A stretch of 64,000 bases of DNA from Heterodera schachtii (Eukaryota; Nematoda; Chromadorea; Rhabditida; Heteroderidae): contig SIJG01000060.1 of assembly GCA_023374025.1 (NCBI GenBank), positions 1 to 64,000 of the forward strand. The letters run 5' to 3'. The position numbers and the translations under genes were made by a program. The number at the start of each line of letters is the position of its first letter. The stretch's first letter is position 1. A model generated the notes under the pieces. It was not told the origin of the DNA and did no database searches. It saw only the letters and a program-made list of their open reading frames with translations. Of the stretch, positions 1 to 11,575 are shown one piece after another.

Positions 1-196
1 TCACAAAAAAAAAATTAGACTTCACTATTTTGACCCCATCTTTATTGAAAGCTATAATATAATCCCAATATGAATTAATTAGACTAAGTTTTAAGCAAAG
101 TTATGATTAATTAGTTAGCAAATTAAATTTAAATAATTTAAATTTAATTTTTACGAACATTGATACTTTTATCACTTTTGCTCACCACAAATAAAA
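1..196. other. AT-rich sequence, no gene seen
   Basis: AT-rich DNA leading into the left inverted-repeat arm. I see no open frame, RNA gene or transposon end here. Confidence 0.7.
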
Positions 197-515
197 ACAG
201 TTGAATGAAAAAGGAATTTGACGCGAACCTTAAACGGGTAAAAACAAGTATTTAATAGATTGTATTTTGCGGAAATTTCAGATTCAACAACCACTCGGCT
301 AAGAAACATAAATTATCCCAATTCATAAAAAACTGAAGATAGGTAATAAAATGTAAATTTTGTTTACAATACATTTTATTATTAAAATAATTATAAATTC
401 TTAATATAAAATCTCTACCAGAAAAAAATATTATATAATATCATTATAAAAATAGATAGATCTTAATAGATTTAACCGACTACGATTAGTATTTGCAATA
501 ATTATTTAAATTAAC
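197..515 (+). repeat. Left arm of a ~9-kb-spaced inverted repeat
   Basis: The stretch from the AACAG near 196 through GCGAACCTTAAACGGG to CCGACTACGATTAG and then TTGCAATAATTATTTAAAT recurs as its reverse complement at 9308-9624. The core (about 211-369) differs from the other arm by roughly one base, an A-run of five versus four. This arm carries an extra AT-rich segment of about 93 bp (about 370-462) that the other arm lacks. It could be a terminal inverted repeat of a large decayed DNA transposon or an ordinary inverted duplication. No transposase frame lies between the arms. Confidence 0.8.
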
Positions 516-1400
516 ATAAAGGAAGTTGAAAAATTAAGCACTGACCAATATTAATGTTTTATAATAATTTTATGTTAAAAAAAACCATTATTCACAAATT
601 GTTGAAACTTATAAAAAAATGTTGATAATTACGATTCACGATTAATTGTCTCAAAAAATATAAACATTAATGCACAAAAAGAGCCTTCCTATCTTCGAGA
701 AGTAATTTAATAAATATACAAAGTTATAATAATCAGTATAATAGCTTCAATAATAAAATATGTTTAAACAATTATTATCAAAACTGTACGAATGTTTGTT
801 ATTAAATGAAATAATTTTGCAATGAATAAATACAAAAATACAACCATTAATAAATTTAAATTTTATGTAGTTTAAATAGACAAGCCATATACTTAATAAT
901 GATTCATCATTAATAAGTAAAAAAATATTTCATATAATTAAAATAAAGTAAAAATTTTCAGCAGTATAAAAATTTATTATTTTGAAAAAATTTAATGATA
1001 ATTTTTTAAAATATTAGCATAATAACAAATTTTGCATAAAAAGAATTTACAATATGGTTTTATTATTAAGCACAGTGTAGATAATGCCAAAGAAATAATA
1101 AAAAACCTCATTCAAAATGTATAAAAAAAGTGGCTGATTAAAAATTAATTAATTGGTTTTAATTTAAGAATTAATTTAAGCCATTGGATTACATATAAAT
1201 GAAAAATGAGATTAATTTTTAAAACACAGACAAATATTGTTTTTTATAGTTGACAGAATTAAATAGTAAATTCATTTAAATATAACCATATTCCAAATAC
1301 AAAATTACTCTTAAAATAAATTAATATTCTCAGTAATCAAAAATCCACGGGTTAATTTTTCCGCAGAAGCCATCTCCGCAGGGGACCCACGCGTTTGGGC

Positions 1401-1420
1401 GCTGGCGTTTGGACGCCAGC
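1401..1420. other. GC-rich hairpin
   Basis: GCTGGCGT, loop TTGG, then ACGCCAGC: a perfect 8-bp stem with a 4-nt loop. It lies in a GC-rich patch (about 1366-1420) inside otherwise AT-rich DNA. The next 80 bp contain ATCTTGGTATCA, which also occurs inverted near 47.53 kb. It may be the remnant of a small transposon or a structured element. No function is claimed. Confidence 0.6.
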
Positions 1421-2247
1421 ATGTTTTTACACTTAAGCTTTTTTCTTTGGCATCCAAATCAAACAATCTTGGTATCATTCGAAAGCTCTTAACATGCTCT
1501 ATTAGCCTTACAAAAACAAAAAGGTTTCAAGCCTGGAAAAATTATATTAAGAAAAAACTTGAAAATAAGATAAGTTAAAAATTATTAAAACAAGTTAAGA
1601 AAATGTTTCATTTTTCAAACGAATATCCCTGCCTAATGGCGTAAGTCTCAATTTTAGGACCATTGTTGATCTTATTTACTGTACATTTATTATTACCAAA
1701 ATTTCGCAAACAAAAAAGATTGCAATTAAAAATATTTTCTGATGATCTTAAGCCATACCATGTTTTTTAATCAATCATTTTTTTCAAATTTAAAATTTTA
1801 TTAATAAATTTATTCAAACGGCCTTAAAATCGCTTTAAATAAATATTTAATTTTATATTTGACTTTAAAATCATAAATTTTATCATCATAAAAACAATTT
1901 AAATGTAAACATTTTATCAGTATAATGGTAATTGATAAAAAATTGTTTTCTAACAAGACTTTGCCTATATGTTTCATTCCTTTTAAACAATAAATAAGAA
2001 TGATACTCTCTCTTATATAAAAAAACGTATGAAACTGTGATTAACATTCATAAATATCTTTTATCGCGTTGATTGAATCATACTTAAATATATAAATTAG
2101 TCTAGAAGATGCATGGTTGTAAAATGATGTTGTATTACGACTGTATAATTATCTTGTTAATTTTAGGTCTTTTACTCTTCTTTTATGTAATAATTTTTTA
2201 TGACTTTAGTGTTTCAAATATTTATGTATTAAAAAGACTTTTAATCT

Positions 2248-2250
<3 letters not shown>

Positions 2251-2279
<29 letters not shown>

Positions 2280-2291
2280 CACACACACACA
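2251..2291. repeat. (CA)n microsatellite
   Basis: A run of about 20 CA dinucleotides interrupted once (ACC) near 2279. The short frame reading through it as His-Thr repeats is a by-product. Confidence 0.95.
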
Positions 2292-2632
2292 ATGTAAACA
2301 TTTTTTTGAATAATAATTCTAATACTCTATAAAAGACTATTCTTGCGCAATTATTTGATGAGCAATTATCAGCATTTTTTGATTATGTTGTTTCATAGTA
2401 TATCTATTGTTTGCTTTTTTATCAATTAAATCTTATTCATTAAAAAATATATTGATTTTATCATGTTTAATGTTAACTATTTTTATAAATTTTTAATTTG
2501 TTAAAAAATAATTATTTGTTAATAAAATTATTAATTAAAACTTTTTATCTCTATGAAAATTGAGTAATTGTTTTTGTTGCTTTTTGTATTTTAATTTTAA
2601 AAAAAGAATAAATTATATAGGATTTTACTTTA

Positions 2633-3003
2633 GGTAATATATTCTCAAGTTCAATACAGTTTCCAAAACTTTCTGTAGCACATATCCTACTATCGATGTT
2701 TTTAATTCTTAAAATAAAATTCCAATTTTTAATATTATACTTATAAACTCATTAGCGGCACCTCCATTTTTTGTTCTTTTGAGATTTTTGCATTTTACAA
2801 TTTTCAGAACTGACTATTTAAATATATTTATAATACTTTTTAAATAATATTCAACTTAATTTAGTTCAAACTTGTATAAAATATAATGAATGTAATATAT
2901 TCTCATGTTCAATCCAGCTTTCAAAATTCAGCAGAACTGTCAATTTAAATATATTTTAATATTTTTATAAATAATATTCAACTTAATTTTACTTCAAACT
3001 TGT
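2633..3003 (+). repeat. Diverged tandem duplication
   Basis: The order TAATATATTCTCA(A/T)GTTCAAT, then CAGAACTG, then AATAATATTCAACTTAATTT, then CAAACTTGTA appears twice, at about 2633-2876 and about 2893-3003. Substitutions and an indel separate the copies, so this is an old local duplication in non-coding DNA. Confidence 0.65.
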
Positions 3004-6000
3004 AAATTGATTTTTTTTTAAATTAATAAATATAGATTTTTGGTAGATTTTAATAAATATATAGCTTAATTTTAGCGCTCTATACTAAATTATTTTTTTA
3101 TTTTTTATTTTAATTTTATTTTTTATTGTGAGAATTAATTAACATTTTCTTATGGAAATTTAATTATCTGCCCGTTTAAATTGGAAAATGTAATCATCAT
3201 TGTATTCTTAAATCTTAGGATATTTTTTAATTAAGTTTGAAATTTTAGATCATTAATTTTTATTTGTTTTAAAATATTATAATTATTTAGCCTTTTTAAA
3301 TAGAACAGTGAAAACAATATAATATTGAAATTTTCCTCATGGATCATTTTTAAACAATTAACAAAAATAGTATTTAAAATTTTTTTTGTAATTTTTTCAA
3401 TAAATAATTAAATGTTTATTTATTTAATTATATAACTATTTTATAATGAATTATTCTTTAAAAAGTACCTTCTCAATTTATCTCATGACCACACGCGAGT
3501 TATACCAATGTTCAAATCAACAATCGTCTGCATTTTTTGCTAATTTTATTTTATATATTTGATTTGAATTTAATGGAAATAATTTTCGCTTTTTGATTTA
3601 ACAATTAAAAGAAATACCATTTTGATAAATTTTGCATAAGCTCATTTTTTTATTTTTGGTTGTGAATAATTTATCAAATCCTTAGTAACGCAGGATTTTT
3701 AATTTTAGGCATTATTTTATTATTTATTCAAATTTATTTTTTAATCAAATTTAAGGGAAAACCGGTTCTTAAGTTTTCATTAAATTTTCATTTCTGATGA
3801 TAAATCTTTTACTGAATTTTCAAAATGTTTAATTTTTATCGAATTTTTAATCGCTTTTTTATTAAAGAAATATTTATCTAACACATTAATAATATATTCA
3901 TATAACCTTAAAAATAGATTAAACAATTTATTTTTTAATTATTTATTTATATTAAAGATAAATTTTGGTTACAGATTTACTTGATTCTGGATGAATTATT
4001 TTATTTTAAATATGTTATATATAATTTTATGACTAAGCTATTATAAGAATTTTTTAAATTAATTAAAAATCTTTTTGAATCTTCGGTTCTAAGCAAATAT
4101 TTGTTATTTTAGAATAAAATACATTATTTTGAAGTAATTAATTTTACTCTTAAATTAATTTTTATATTATTATATTAAAGAATTTAAAAATTGTAAAATA
4201 TGAGTTCTAAATAAAAGTTATTGATTATAAAATTAAAAATGAATAAAACAATCATATGTAAGAAGATAAAAGAATCTTATCATAAATTTTTTATAAATAA
4301 ACATTATAAATGTACACAACAATTACATACTAAATAATTGCAAAAATTTTTTATGTAATTATTATAAGGAAATAAACTAAGAAAATCCATTAATAGAAAC
4401 TAATTAATCACTGAACAAATATTTAAAAGAAGTCATTGAGATAAGGGAATGAATTTGAACCATCCATCTCTTTAGCATGTGAAATAATTATCATTTTTAT
4501 TTAAAACATTTTTTGCAAATATGCTAACGCAATAAAATAAGCATTTTACCTGAACAATAATTTTTTAGCAAATATTAAAGCGATTGTTTATAAAAAAATT
4601 GTTTTTAAAAAATACCTTTTGTCATAAAATTTTGATAAAATGACATTAAATTCTAAAAAATTCTGCTAATTTCAATCGCCAACGATAGCATATTAGATGC
4701 CTAAAGCTTACAGGCCAAATTCTGCTTCAAATATATCTTGATTCAAAAATTCATAAACAATAGAGCCGTGATTTTTTCACACTGAAAAATTTTTTAAAAT
4801 TATTTTATATGAAAAAATTAAATCATTTACCTTTAATTTTAGGTAGAAAAAACATGAACAAACGTGATATTTAAATTTAGAAACAAATAAAATATAAAAC
4901 TTAAATTCAAATTAATTTGCGTTTACTGTATCGTTCAATTTACAAAATCTTCTCAATTGATTGTACGTCTATTGCTCCTTATGAATATGGGAATTATAAA
5001 TGAAATATAATCATATTTTATGCACAATAATATTAATTATAATTAAATAATTGCCAGTAACAAATGGGGTTGGCCTTTTGGTTAGTAAATTGATGTAAAA
5101 ATTATAATATTTTTTTTCAAAATATTCAAAATAAAGTAATGGATTGTAAACTAACTAAGAAAAACATGGATAATATTAAATATTCAGAATTTAAAATAAT
5201 TATTTACATTTATTTAAAGTATTTTTCTTTTAATAAATTATCCTTTTCAAAAATTATTATTAAAATAATTATTTTTTTAATAAAAAAACTTTATTACGTA
5301 TAGCATAATAATTTGATAAAGCTAATTTTATTTGTATTTTTAAATTTCTTGAATTCAATTTTCTGAACAAAATTTTTCATTCGTTTTAATGGTTTATTTT
5401 AACTTTTTTTTTGTCTTTCGAAATCTTATTAATTAATATTTTGCTTATTATTTTCCTTATTGAATATTGAACAATATTTAAATTAAAAGTCGGATAATAT
5501 GTATGTGTCCTTTAGTTACTCCTTGTAGTTATCATTTTATTGCTTTTTGCCATATTTCCTCTTATTTATTTTACTTAGCTTCTTTTAAATTTTTTCTATA
5601 CCCTACGCAAAATGTAAACAAATTTAAGCTCAATGAATTTTGTCGTACTCATATATGAAAACTCTCCAAAAAATTAAATGATCTTGTCGCCTATTCAATA
5701 AAAACTTACAGATATTTTTATCATTTACATTTTCATTAATTTAAAAAAAGAAGTGATCATGTAAATACATTTATGTATTTAATATTTTTATTTTATAATT
5801 TAATAAATTTATTCAAATTTGAATTATATTATTAAAAAGAAATGATATTTTTCCTAAAAATTAAATATTAAAATATACATTGAAAAATAAACATAAATTG
5901 AAATCTTTAAATTTATAAAATATTAGTAGTTTTATCTATAATCAAACAATAAATTAAAAGTTTGAAGAAAAAAAGAAATCATACATGAGAAAAACAAAAC

Positions 6001-7623
6001 CCTAATGAAGGTAAAAAGAAGAATTTTAAAAATTACAATATACCTAGACCAAAATAAAAAATAAATTAAATTAAAAGATATTAAAAAAATGCTTTCCCAG
6101 CAGCGATCTACATGCAAGCAAAGGTGCATTTTCTCATAATGCAATTAATAATTAAATGCAAAAATGACATCCCATGGAAGACATTCATCGTGAAATTATT
6201 AAATAAAGATAATGATTCTTTTTATAAAAATAGTTAAAATGTGTATAAAAAAAACTTTAGAAGAAATAAATATAAAAAACTCGAATTTATCATAAAAATA
6301 ATATTCTTTGTTAATATCAAAAAGAAAGAAGCATTGAATTAATCATTTAATATACCGTTTCATAAAGTAATTTTATTTTAATTAGAATTTAAACTAAGGA
6401 ATATAAATTTTGTAAAATTAAAAAAAACAAAGAAATAGCCGATTGAAAAGTATTATACATAAATTATACGTACTTTATATTATTGAGAAACAGAGAGTAA
6501 TTGTTAAATAAAAAAGAAATATTATTTTTATATATAAAATTAATAATTATTTATTGATTGTTAAATTAACATCCAACTTAAAAGAACAGCTTTTTAGAAG
6601 AGCTTTGAAGTCTCTTAACAGATATGAGAAAAATTATAAAATATACATGCATATTTGTGGCTACCAGAAAACGACAAAATTTTTAATTTATATAAATTAA
6701 AGATAAAATTTAAATGAATTTAAATTACAAAAAATTATTTAATAAATTTACAAATATTTGCCATGGTATAATAAAATTTCTTATATCATCCAATAAATAA
6801 TGTACCTAAAACATAAAAATTAATTTAATGATAATAAAATGATTTTCATGACAATTATAATGTAATTCAAAGACAGCGAACACTAGTAAAATAATTGAAC
6901 CAATAAATTCATAATAATTGAGTTATTTGGACGAACAAAATAAAAAACCAATCTTTAAATTAATGTGATTATGTATTGATTATACTTTTCTAATTGTTCA
7001 CTACCGGTTATTAATTCTGAAATCGCTTGCTCTGTTTTCCGAAAATCATCATTGAGAACGAGATATATGGTTTTTAGATCTGATATAACAAATATTAATA
7101 ACGATATTCAAAATATTTAATAAAAATAATAACAAATTAATCTTTACATAAAAACTAATATACTAAATATTTAAAACATAAAATATTTTATTAAAAGTAG
7201 TATTTTAGTAAATAACGAATATGACCTTATTTGAGTAATTTTTTAAACAAATTGAAATGCTTAGTTATTTCATCTGAAAAATGTAAAAATTAAATCAATT
7301 ATATTTTATCCAAAAAATCTAACTATCAAAATTAATTCATTAAAAACCGTGATTTCCAGCAATTCAACTGCTGTTTTCCGCCGCAGATTGAAAATATAAA
7401 AATTAGTATATTGAAAAACGATTTAATGGTAAATTTGCGAATGAAAACTGATACAATAAGCCAAATATATTAAAAAATTTTTAAAAATTATATAAAAATA
7501 TATAAAACAAAACAATTAATAATTTTATTCCTAATTCTTTCAAATGAATATTAAATATTTTTGGAATTTTTAATTTTTATAAATTTTTACATAAACATTG
7601 TAAAAAAATTGCTTATTCGATTA

Positions 7624-7631
7624 TAATTTAT
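7624..7631. repeat. Left target-site duplication of hAT element 1
   Basis: TAATTTAT directly precedes the element and is repeated exactly after it at 8640-8647. Eight bases is the hallmark duplication length of the hAT superfamily. Confidence 0.9.
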
Positions 7632-8639
7632 TAGAGGTGTGCCGTGACTGAAAAAACCCGTGAACCGTGAATCGTGACCGTGACCGTGAATTGACCCCGT
7701 GAACCGTGACCGTGAATTGGTCCCGTGAATAGTGACCGTGACCGTGATCCAAAAAACCCGTGCAAATTCACGGTTTTCGTGACCGTGACCGTGAATTTTA
7801 AGAAAAAATTCTTTTGGCGGCGAATTTTTTTTTAAACTTTTTTTGTGGTATCATTTTCCAAAAAATTTTTTTTGGGAAAAGGGGGGTCCATAGGCGCCGA
7901 TAGACGCCATCGCAAAAAATTTTTTGAAAATTTGAAGTCTTATTTGTGCACCAATTTTGTCCAAAAAATGAGCAAATTTTGCGAATTTGAGCCAATTTTT
8001 TACGAAATAATAAATTTGGGGGGCCGGAGGTGCTGATAGGCGCCGCCGGGGGTAAATTGAAAATTTGAGTGCAATTTGTTAACATTATTTTTCGCATAAT
8101 TGTGGACGTTCTAAATTGAATCCGACCTTTTATAAATGGTTTTGTGAGACATATTTACCCAATTTTTAAGAAAAATATGGGTTTTAGTGGAAACTTTTAG
8201 AAAATGTGATTTATTAACTGATTTTACCCAAAATAACTTTATTTCGAGCGAATTTTTTTAATAAACTTAATGAATTTTTTAATTTAAATGGGCTCATATG
8301 TACTTGAAACTTTGCTTTTTATTTGTTTTCGCACAATATTGTTTTTTGACTTTGTTCAAAAAGTTTCCGGAATAGAGATTGGGCCGGCGGTGCCGATAGG
8401 CGCCGCCGGGGAAATTTTTGAAAATTTTGCTCTGTTTCTTACCAAAAATTTCCCAAAAAAAAGACCAAATTTCTCTATAGAAAAAAAATTATTTCATAAA
8501 TATTCAATTTTATCCAGTGTAAATTTTTCACGGAATAACCGTGAATTGGTACCGTGAATCGTGACCGTGACCGTGAGTGAAAAAACCCGTGAAATTCACG
8601 GTAACCGTGACCGTGACCGTGAATCACGGCACACCTCTA
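7632..8639. mobile_element. Non-autonomous hAT-type transposon (MITE), 1,008 bp
   Basis: The element begins TAGAGGTGTGCCGTGA and ends with the exact reverse complement TCACGGCACACCTCTA, a 16-bp perfect terminal inverted repeat. A perfect 8-bp duplication TAATTTAT flanks it. Both ends carry arrays of CCGTGA/GTGACCGTGA units (about 7642-7795 and 8536-8625), which look like the subterminal transposase-binding repeats of hAT elements. The middle holds three diverged copies of a GC-rich block around TAGGCGCCG (near 7890, 8036 and 8397). No transposase is encoded; the frames at 7798-8097 (minus), 7845-8036 and 8288-8557 show no hAT motifs. It would depend on a transposase supplied elsewhere. Family assignment rests on TIR shape and TSD length. 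Confidence 0.9.
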
Positions 8640-8647
8640 TAATTTAT
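8640..8647. repeat. Right target-site duplication of hAT element 1
   Basis: TAATTTAT, an exact copy of the 8 bases at 7624-7631. Confidence 0.9.
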
Positions 8648-9307
8648 GCCGAGCATGTCTAAAACGAAGAACTATGAGACAATTGTCTAAACAGTAAAAC
8701 TGCATTAAGATTTATAAGATTTGATATTTTTCTTGAGAGTTTTTTTTCAAAATTACATTTTTTTTATTTAGTCTTTCGTGTATTCAATTGAGAAATCGTA
8801 GTTTTCTTTCTTTACGTGGACTAGCGATTCCATTTTTCGAATTATTCTTTTGGTTTTATGTTTTAGAAATCTAAATCACTGATTAATTGAAAATAATTTC
8901 ATTAAATAATTTAAAAGAATTAGATTAATCTTATTTTGTATTTGCTTTAGAATTTTCAAAATTATAATTGTCTCTTTAGTTATTCATTTATTATTTTTCT
9001 TGTAGATGGTTTAATTCTGGAAACAGTTAAACGAAACGTTTTAAAAATATAATTATTGAAAATTCTGGAAATGCCAAACAGAAACCTTTTAAAAATATTA
9101 ACCAAAATTCTGGAAAAGGTTAAACCTAAACGGTTTAAAAAATTCTGGAAACATTTAAACGGAAACGGTTCGGAAACTGTTTAAAAATATTAATCAAATT
9201 CTGGAAACAGTTAAATGGAATCGGTTTAAAAAAATAAGAACAAAATATGGTTTAGTTTTTCTATTTAAATTGGGAAGTTCAAGAAAATGTTATTATTTTT
9301 TATCATT
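8648..9307. other. AT-rich sequence containing a short tandem repeat
   Basis: Non-coding and AT-rich. The only structure I see is the tandem array at 9013-9235. Confidence 0.65.
9013..9235 (+). repeat. Degenerate tandem repeat, five AATTCTGGAAA units
   Basis: AATTCTGG recurs at 9013, 9061, 9106, 9141 and 9197, each time followed by an AAC-rich stretch and GGTTTAAAAA-like sequence. Spacing varies from 35 to 56 bp, so this is an old, indel-rich minisatellite. It could also be the subterminal array of a decayed transposon, but I see no matching ends. Confidence 0.75.
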
Positions 9308-9624
9308 TGTTAATTTAAATAATTATTGCAAATATGGATAGTCTTTTTCTTGGTTTATACATCAATTAAATATATTTTTGAAATTTCTTGGTTTCTAAAT
9401 ACTGTGAAGGATGAAATATGCTAATCGTAGTCGGTTAAATCTATTAAGATTTGTAAACAAAATTTACATTTTATTACCTATCTTCAGTTTTTTATGAATT
9501 GGGATAATTTATGTTTCTTAGCCGAGTGGTTGTTGAATCTGAAATTTCCGCAAAATACAATCTATTAAATACTTGTTTTACCCGTTTAAGGTTCGCGTCA
9601 AATCCCTTTTTTTATTAAACTGTT
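9308..9624 (-). repeat. Right arm of the ~9-kb-spaced inverted repeat
   Basis: Reverse complement of 197-515. The match runs from the AAACTGTT near 9618 inward through CGCGTCAAAT and CTAATCGTAGTCGG to TTTAAATAATTATTGCAAAT. An extra ~86-bp AT-rich segment at about 9336-9422, which contains TTCTTGGTTT twice, is absent from the left arm. Near-identity of the core combined with two large indels suggests a fairly recent duplication in which the AT-rich DNA between conserved blocks is unstable. Confidence 0.8.
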
Positions 9625-10690
9625 TGAAAAAAAATTCAATAATTTTTGTTAGATTTTTATTAATTCTCCACTTACAATTAATTATTTGAACCTTTATCAA
9701 TAAAATATTGCATATGTTTTCAATTGTTTAGTTCCCGAAGGCGAGAATTCGAAAATCCTTACATATTTATTGGCTCTTTACATAATTAATATTTAAAATA
9801 AATGAAAATATATTTAAATAATTTGAAAATTTAGAGGAAGGGAAAAAATATCACTAAATAATATTAAGAAATACAAAAAAAATAAAAATATTATTTATCT
9901 AATACAATCTAAATTAAATATATAATTAATTTATAAAAGAAGAAAAACCCAGATAATAATTATTATTGAGAAATTATAATAAAATAAATCAGATGCAGCA
10001 GAGTTTTATTTGATTTTAGTGTGATTTCAAATAAAATAAAACAACAGTTAGATTATATATAAATTATTAAATTTTACGCCTAGTGAAATTCAAAATTGAC
10101 ATTCACCTTAAAATTATCAAAATTTTTATAAACTTATTAACAAAGAAAAAATTCTGCATTTTTGGTGAGTAAATTGCTCTTAACTTGTTTTTTTCATTTA
10201 TTTTCCGTAAAAACATTAAATAAATGATTTTAAAAAAGGAAATAAGAATATTTATTCATTTTTTTTTTATTACAAAACCTTTTGAAAATATTATAAAAAT
10301 TTATTGACATGTTAAAGATACTTAAATTATTTCTTTCTAAAGAATTTTATTAATATAATTTTAAGCAATTAATCAAGGATATTAAATTGTTATTATAATA
10401 TTATTTACTATAAGAGAATTCTTTACACAATAAATATATTATATTTATAAATTTTATCACTTTTATTTTTTAGAACTAACACATAAATAAATTGTGAAAA
10501 TGGTCATATTTTTATAATGGATGTATTTGAATTTATTTCTCATTTCTTTAATCTATCAATTATTAATCTAAAGAAATTGAATAGTTAATTTTTTATAAAC
10601 CTATGAAATTGTAGATTTCGATATAAACACTGTTAAACTACATAAAACGAATTTAACCTTCTCAAATTTTATTAAAAAAGATTTTATTTA

Positions 10691-10758
10691 TTTTTAAATA
10701 TTCCATTTTTTTTTTGCATTTCTTATATGCAATATTCAATTCATTTTTTTGTTTTTGC
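10691..10758 (+). repeat. Direct repeat, copy 1 (290 bp before copy 2)
   Basis: A 68-bp sequence containing TTTGCATTTCTTATATGCAA recurs at 10981-11047 with only one T missing. The second copy abuts the gap. Confidence 0.9.
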
Positions 10759-10980
10759 TACATTCAATTTTAATACAATATTTATTCTTACTGTTTATTA
10801 ATGTCTTAAATTCAGTTAATTAAAAGTTAGTCAAATTTTAATACTTTTAGACTTTAAAATTAATTATAATATTTTCAATTAATGCTTTTTGTTGTAATGC
10901 GCTATAATACCAAAATATTTGTTTAAAAAATTAGAGGTAGAAAAAGATTACCGATTTTGTGCTTGGCTTTAATATTTTTT

Positions 10981-11047
10981 TTTTTAAATATTCCATTTTT
11001 TTTTTGCATTTCTTATATGCAATATTCAATTCATTTTTTTGTTTTGC
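10981..11047 (+). repeat. Direct repeat, copy 2, ending at the gap
   Basis: Near-exact copy of 10691-10758 with a T-run of four instead of five before GC. Its position against the Ns suggests a tandem array the assembler could not resolve. Confidence 0.9.
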
Positions 11048-11575
11048 NNNNNNNNNNNNNNNNNNNNNNNNNNNNNNNNNNNNNNNNNNNNNNNNNNNNN
11101 NNNNNNNNNNNNNNNNNNNNNNNNNNNNNNNNNNNNNNNNNNNNNNNNNNNNNNNNNNNNNNNNNNNNNNNNNNNNNNNNNNNNNNNNNNNNNNNNNNNN
11201 NNNNNNNNNNNNNNNNNNNNNNNNNNNNNNNNNNNNNNNNNNNNNNNNNNNNNNNNNNNNNNNNNNNNNNNNNNNNNNNNNNNNNNNNNNNNNNNNNNNN
11301 NNNNNNNNNNNNNNNNNNNNNNNNNNNNNNNNNNNNNNNNNNNNNNNNNNNNNNNNNNNNNNNNNNNNNNNNNNNNNNNNNNNNNNNNNNNNNNNNNNNN
11401 NNNNNNNNNNNNNNNNNNNNNNNNNNNNNNNNNNNNNNNNNNNNNNNNNNNNNNNNNNNNNNNNNNNNNNNNNNNNNNNNNNNNNNNNNNNNNNNNNNNN
11501 NNNNNNNNNNNNNNNNNNNNNNNNNNNNNNNNNNNNNNNNNNNNNNNNNNNNNNNNNNNNNNNNNNNNNNNNNNN
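11048..11575. other. Assembly gap (528 Ns)
   Basis: Unknown bases. Frames drawn across it are artefacts. Confidence 1.

Larger units (their letters stand above)
516..7623. other. AT-rich desert between the inverted-repeat arms
   Basis: About 7 kb of sequence that is roughly four-fifths A+T or more, with no frame I would defend as coding. The frames at 2109-2297 (a CA repeat) and 5932-6144 (minus) are short and compositionally driven. Recognisable content is a hairpin at 1401-1420, a CA microsatellite at 2251-2291 and a diverged tandem duplication at 2633-3003. A-rich and T-rich strands alternate on a kilobase scale. Confidence 0.7.
9625..11047. other. AT-rich sequence up to the assembly gap
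   Basis: No gene seen. The last 67 bases before the gap duplicate 10691-10758. Confidence 0.7.

Noticed and set aside
5932..6144. 70-codon minus frame rich in Phe, Leu and Ile
   Set aside because: Length and composition are those expected of T-rich DNA, with no start context or homology.
7798..8557. Frames inside hAT element 1 as a possible transposase
   Set aside because: All are under 100 codons, in several frames, built from Phe/Lys-rich AT sequence, with no hAT catalytic or dimerisation motifs.
9013..9235. Possible CRISPR-like array
   Set aside because: Units are irregular in spacing (35-56 bp), the repeats are diverged, and the host is eukaryotic. It is an ordinary degenerate tandem repeat.
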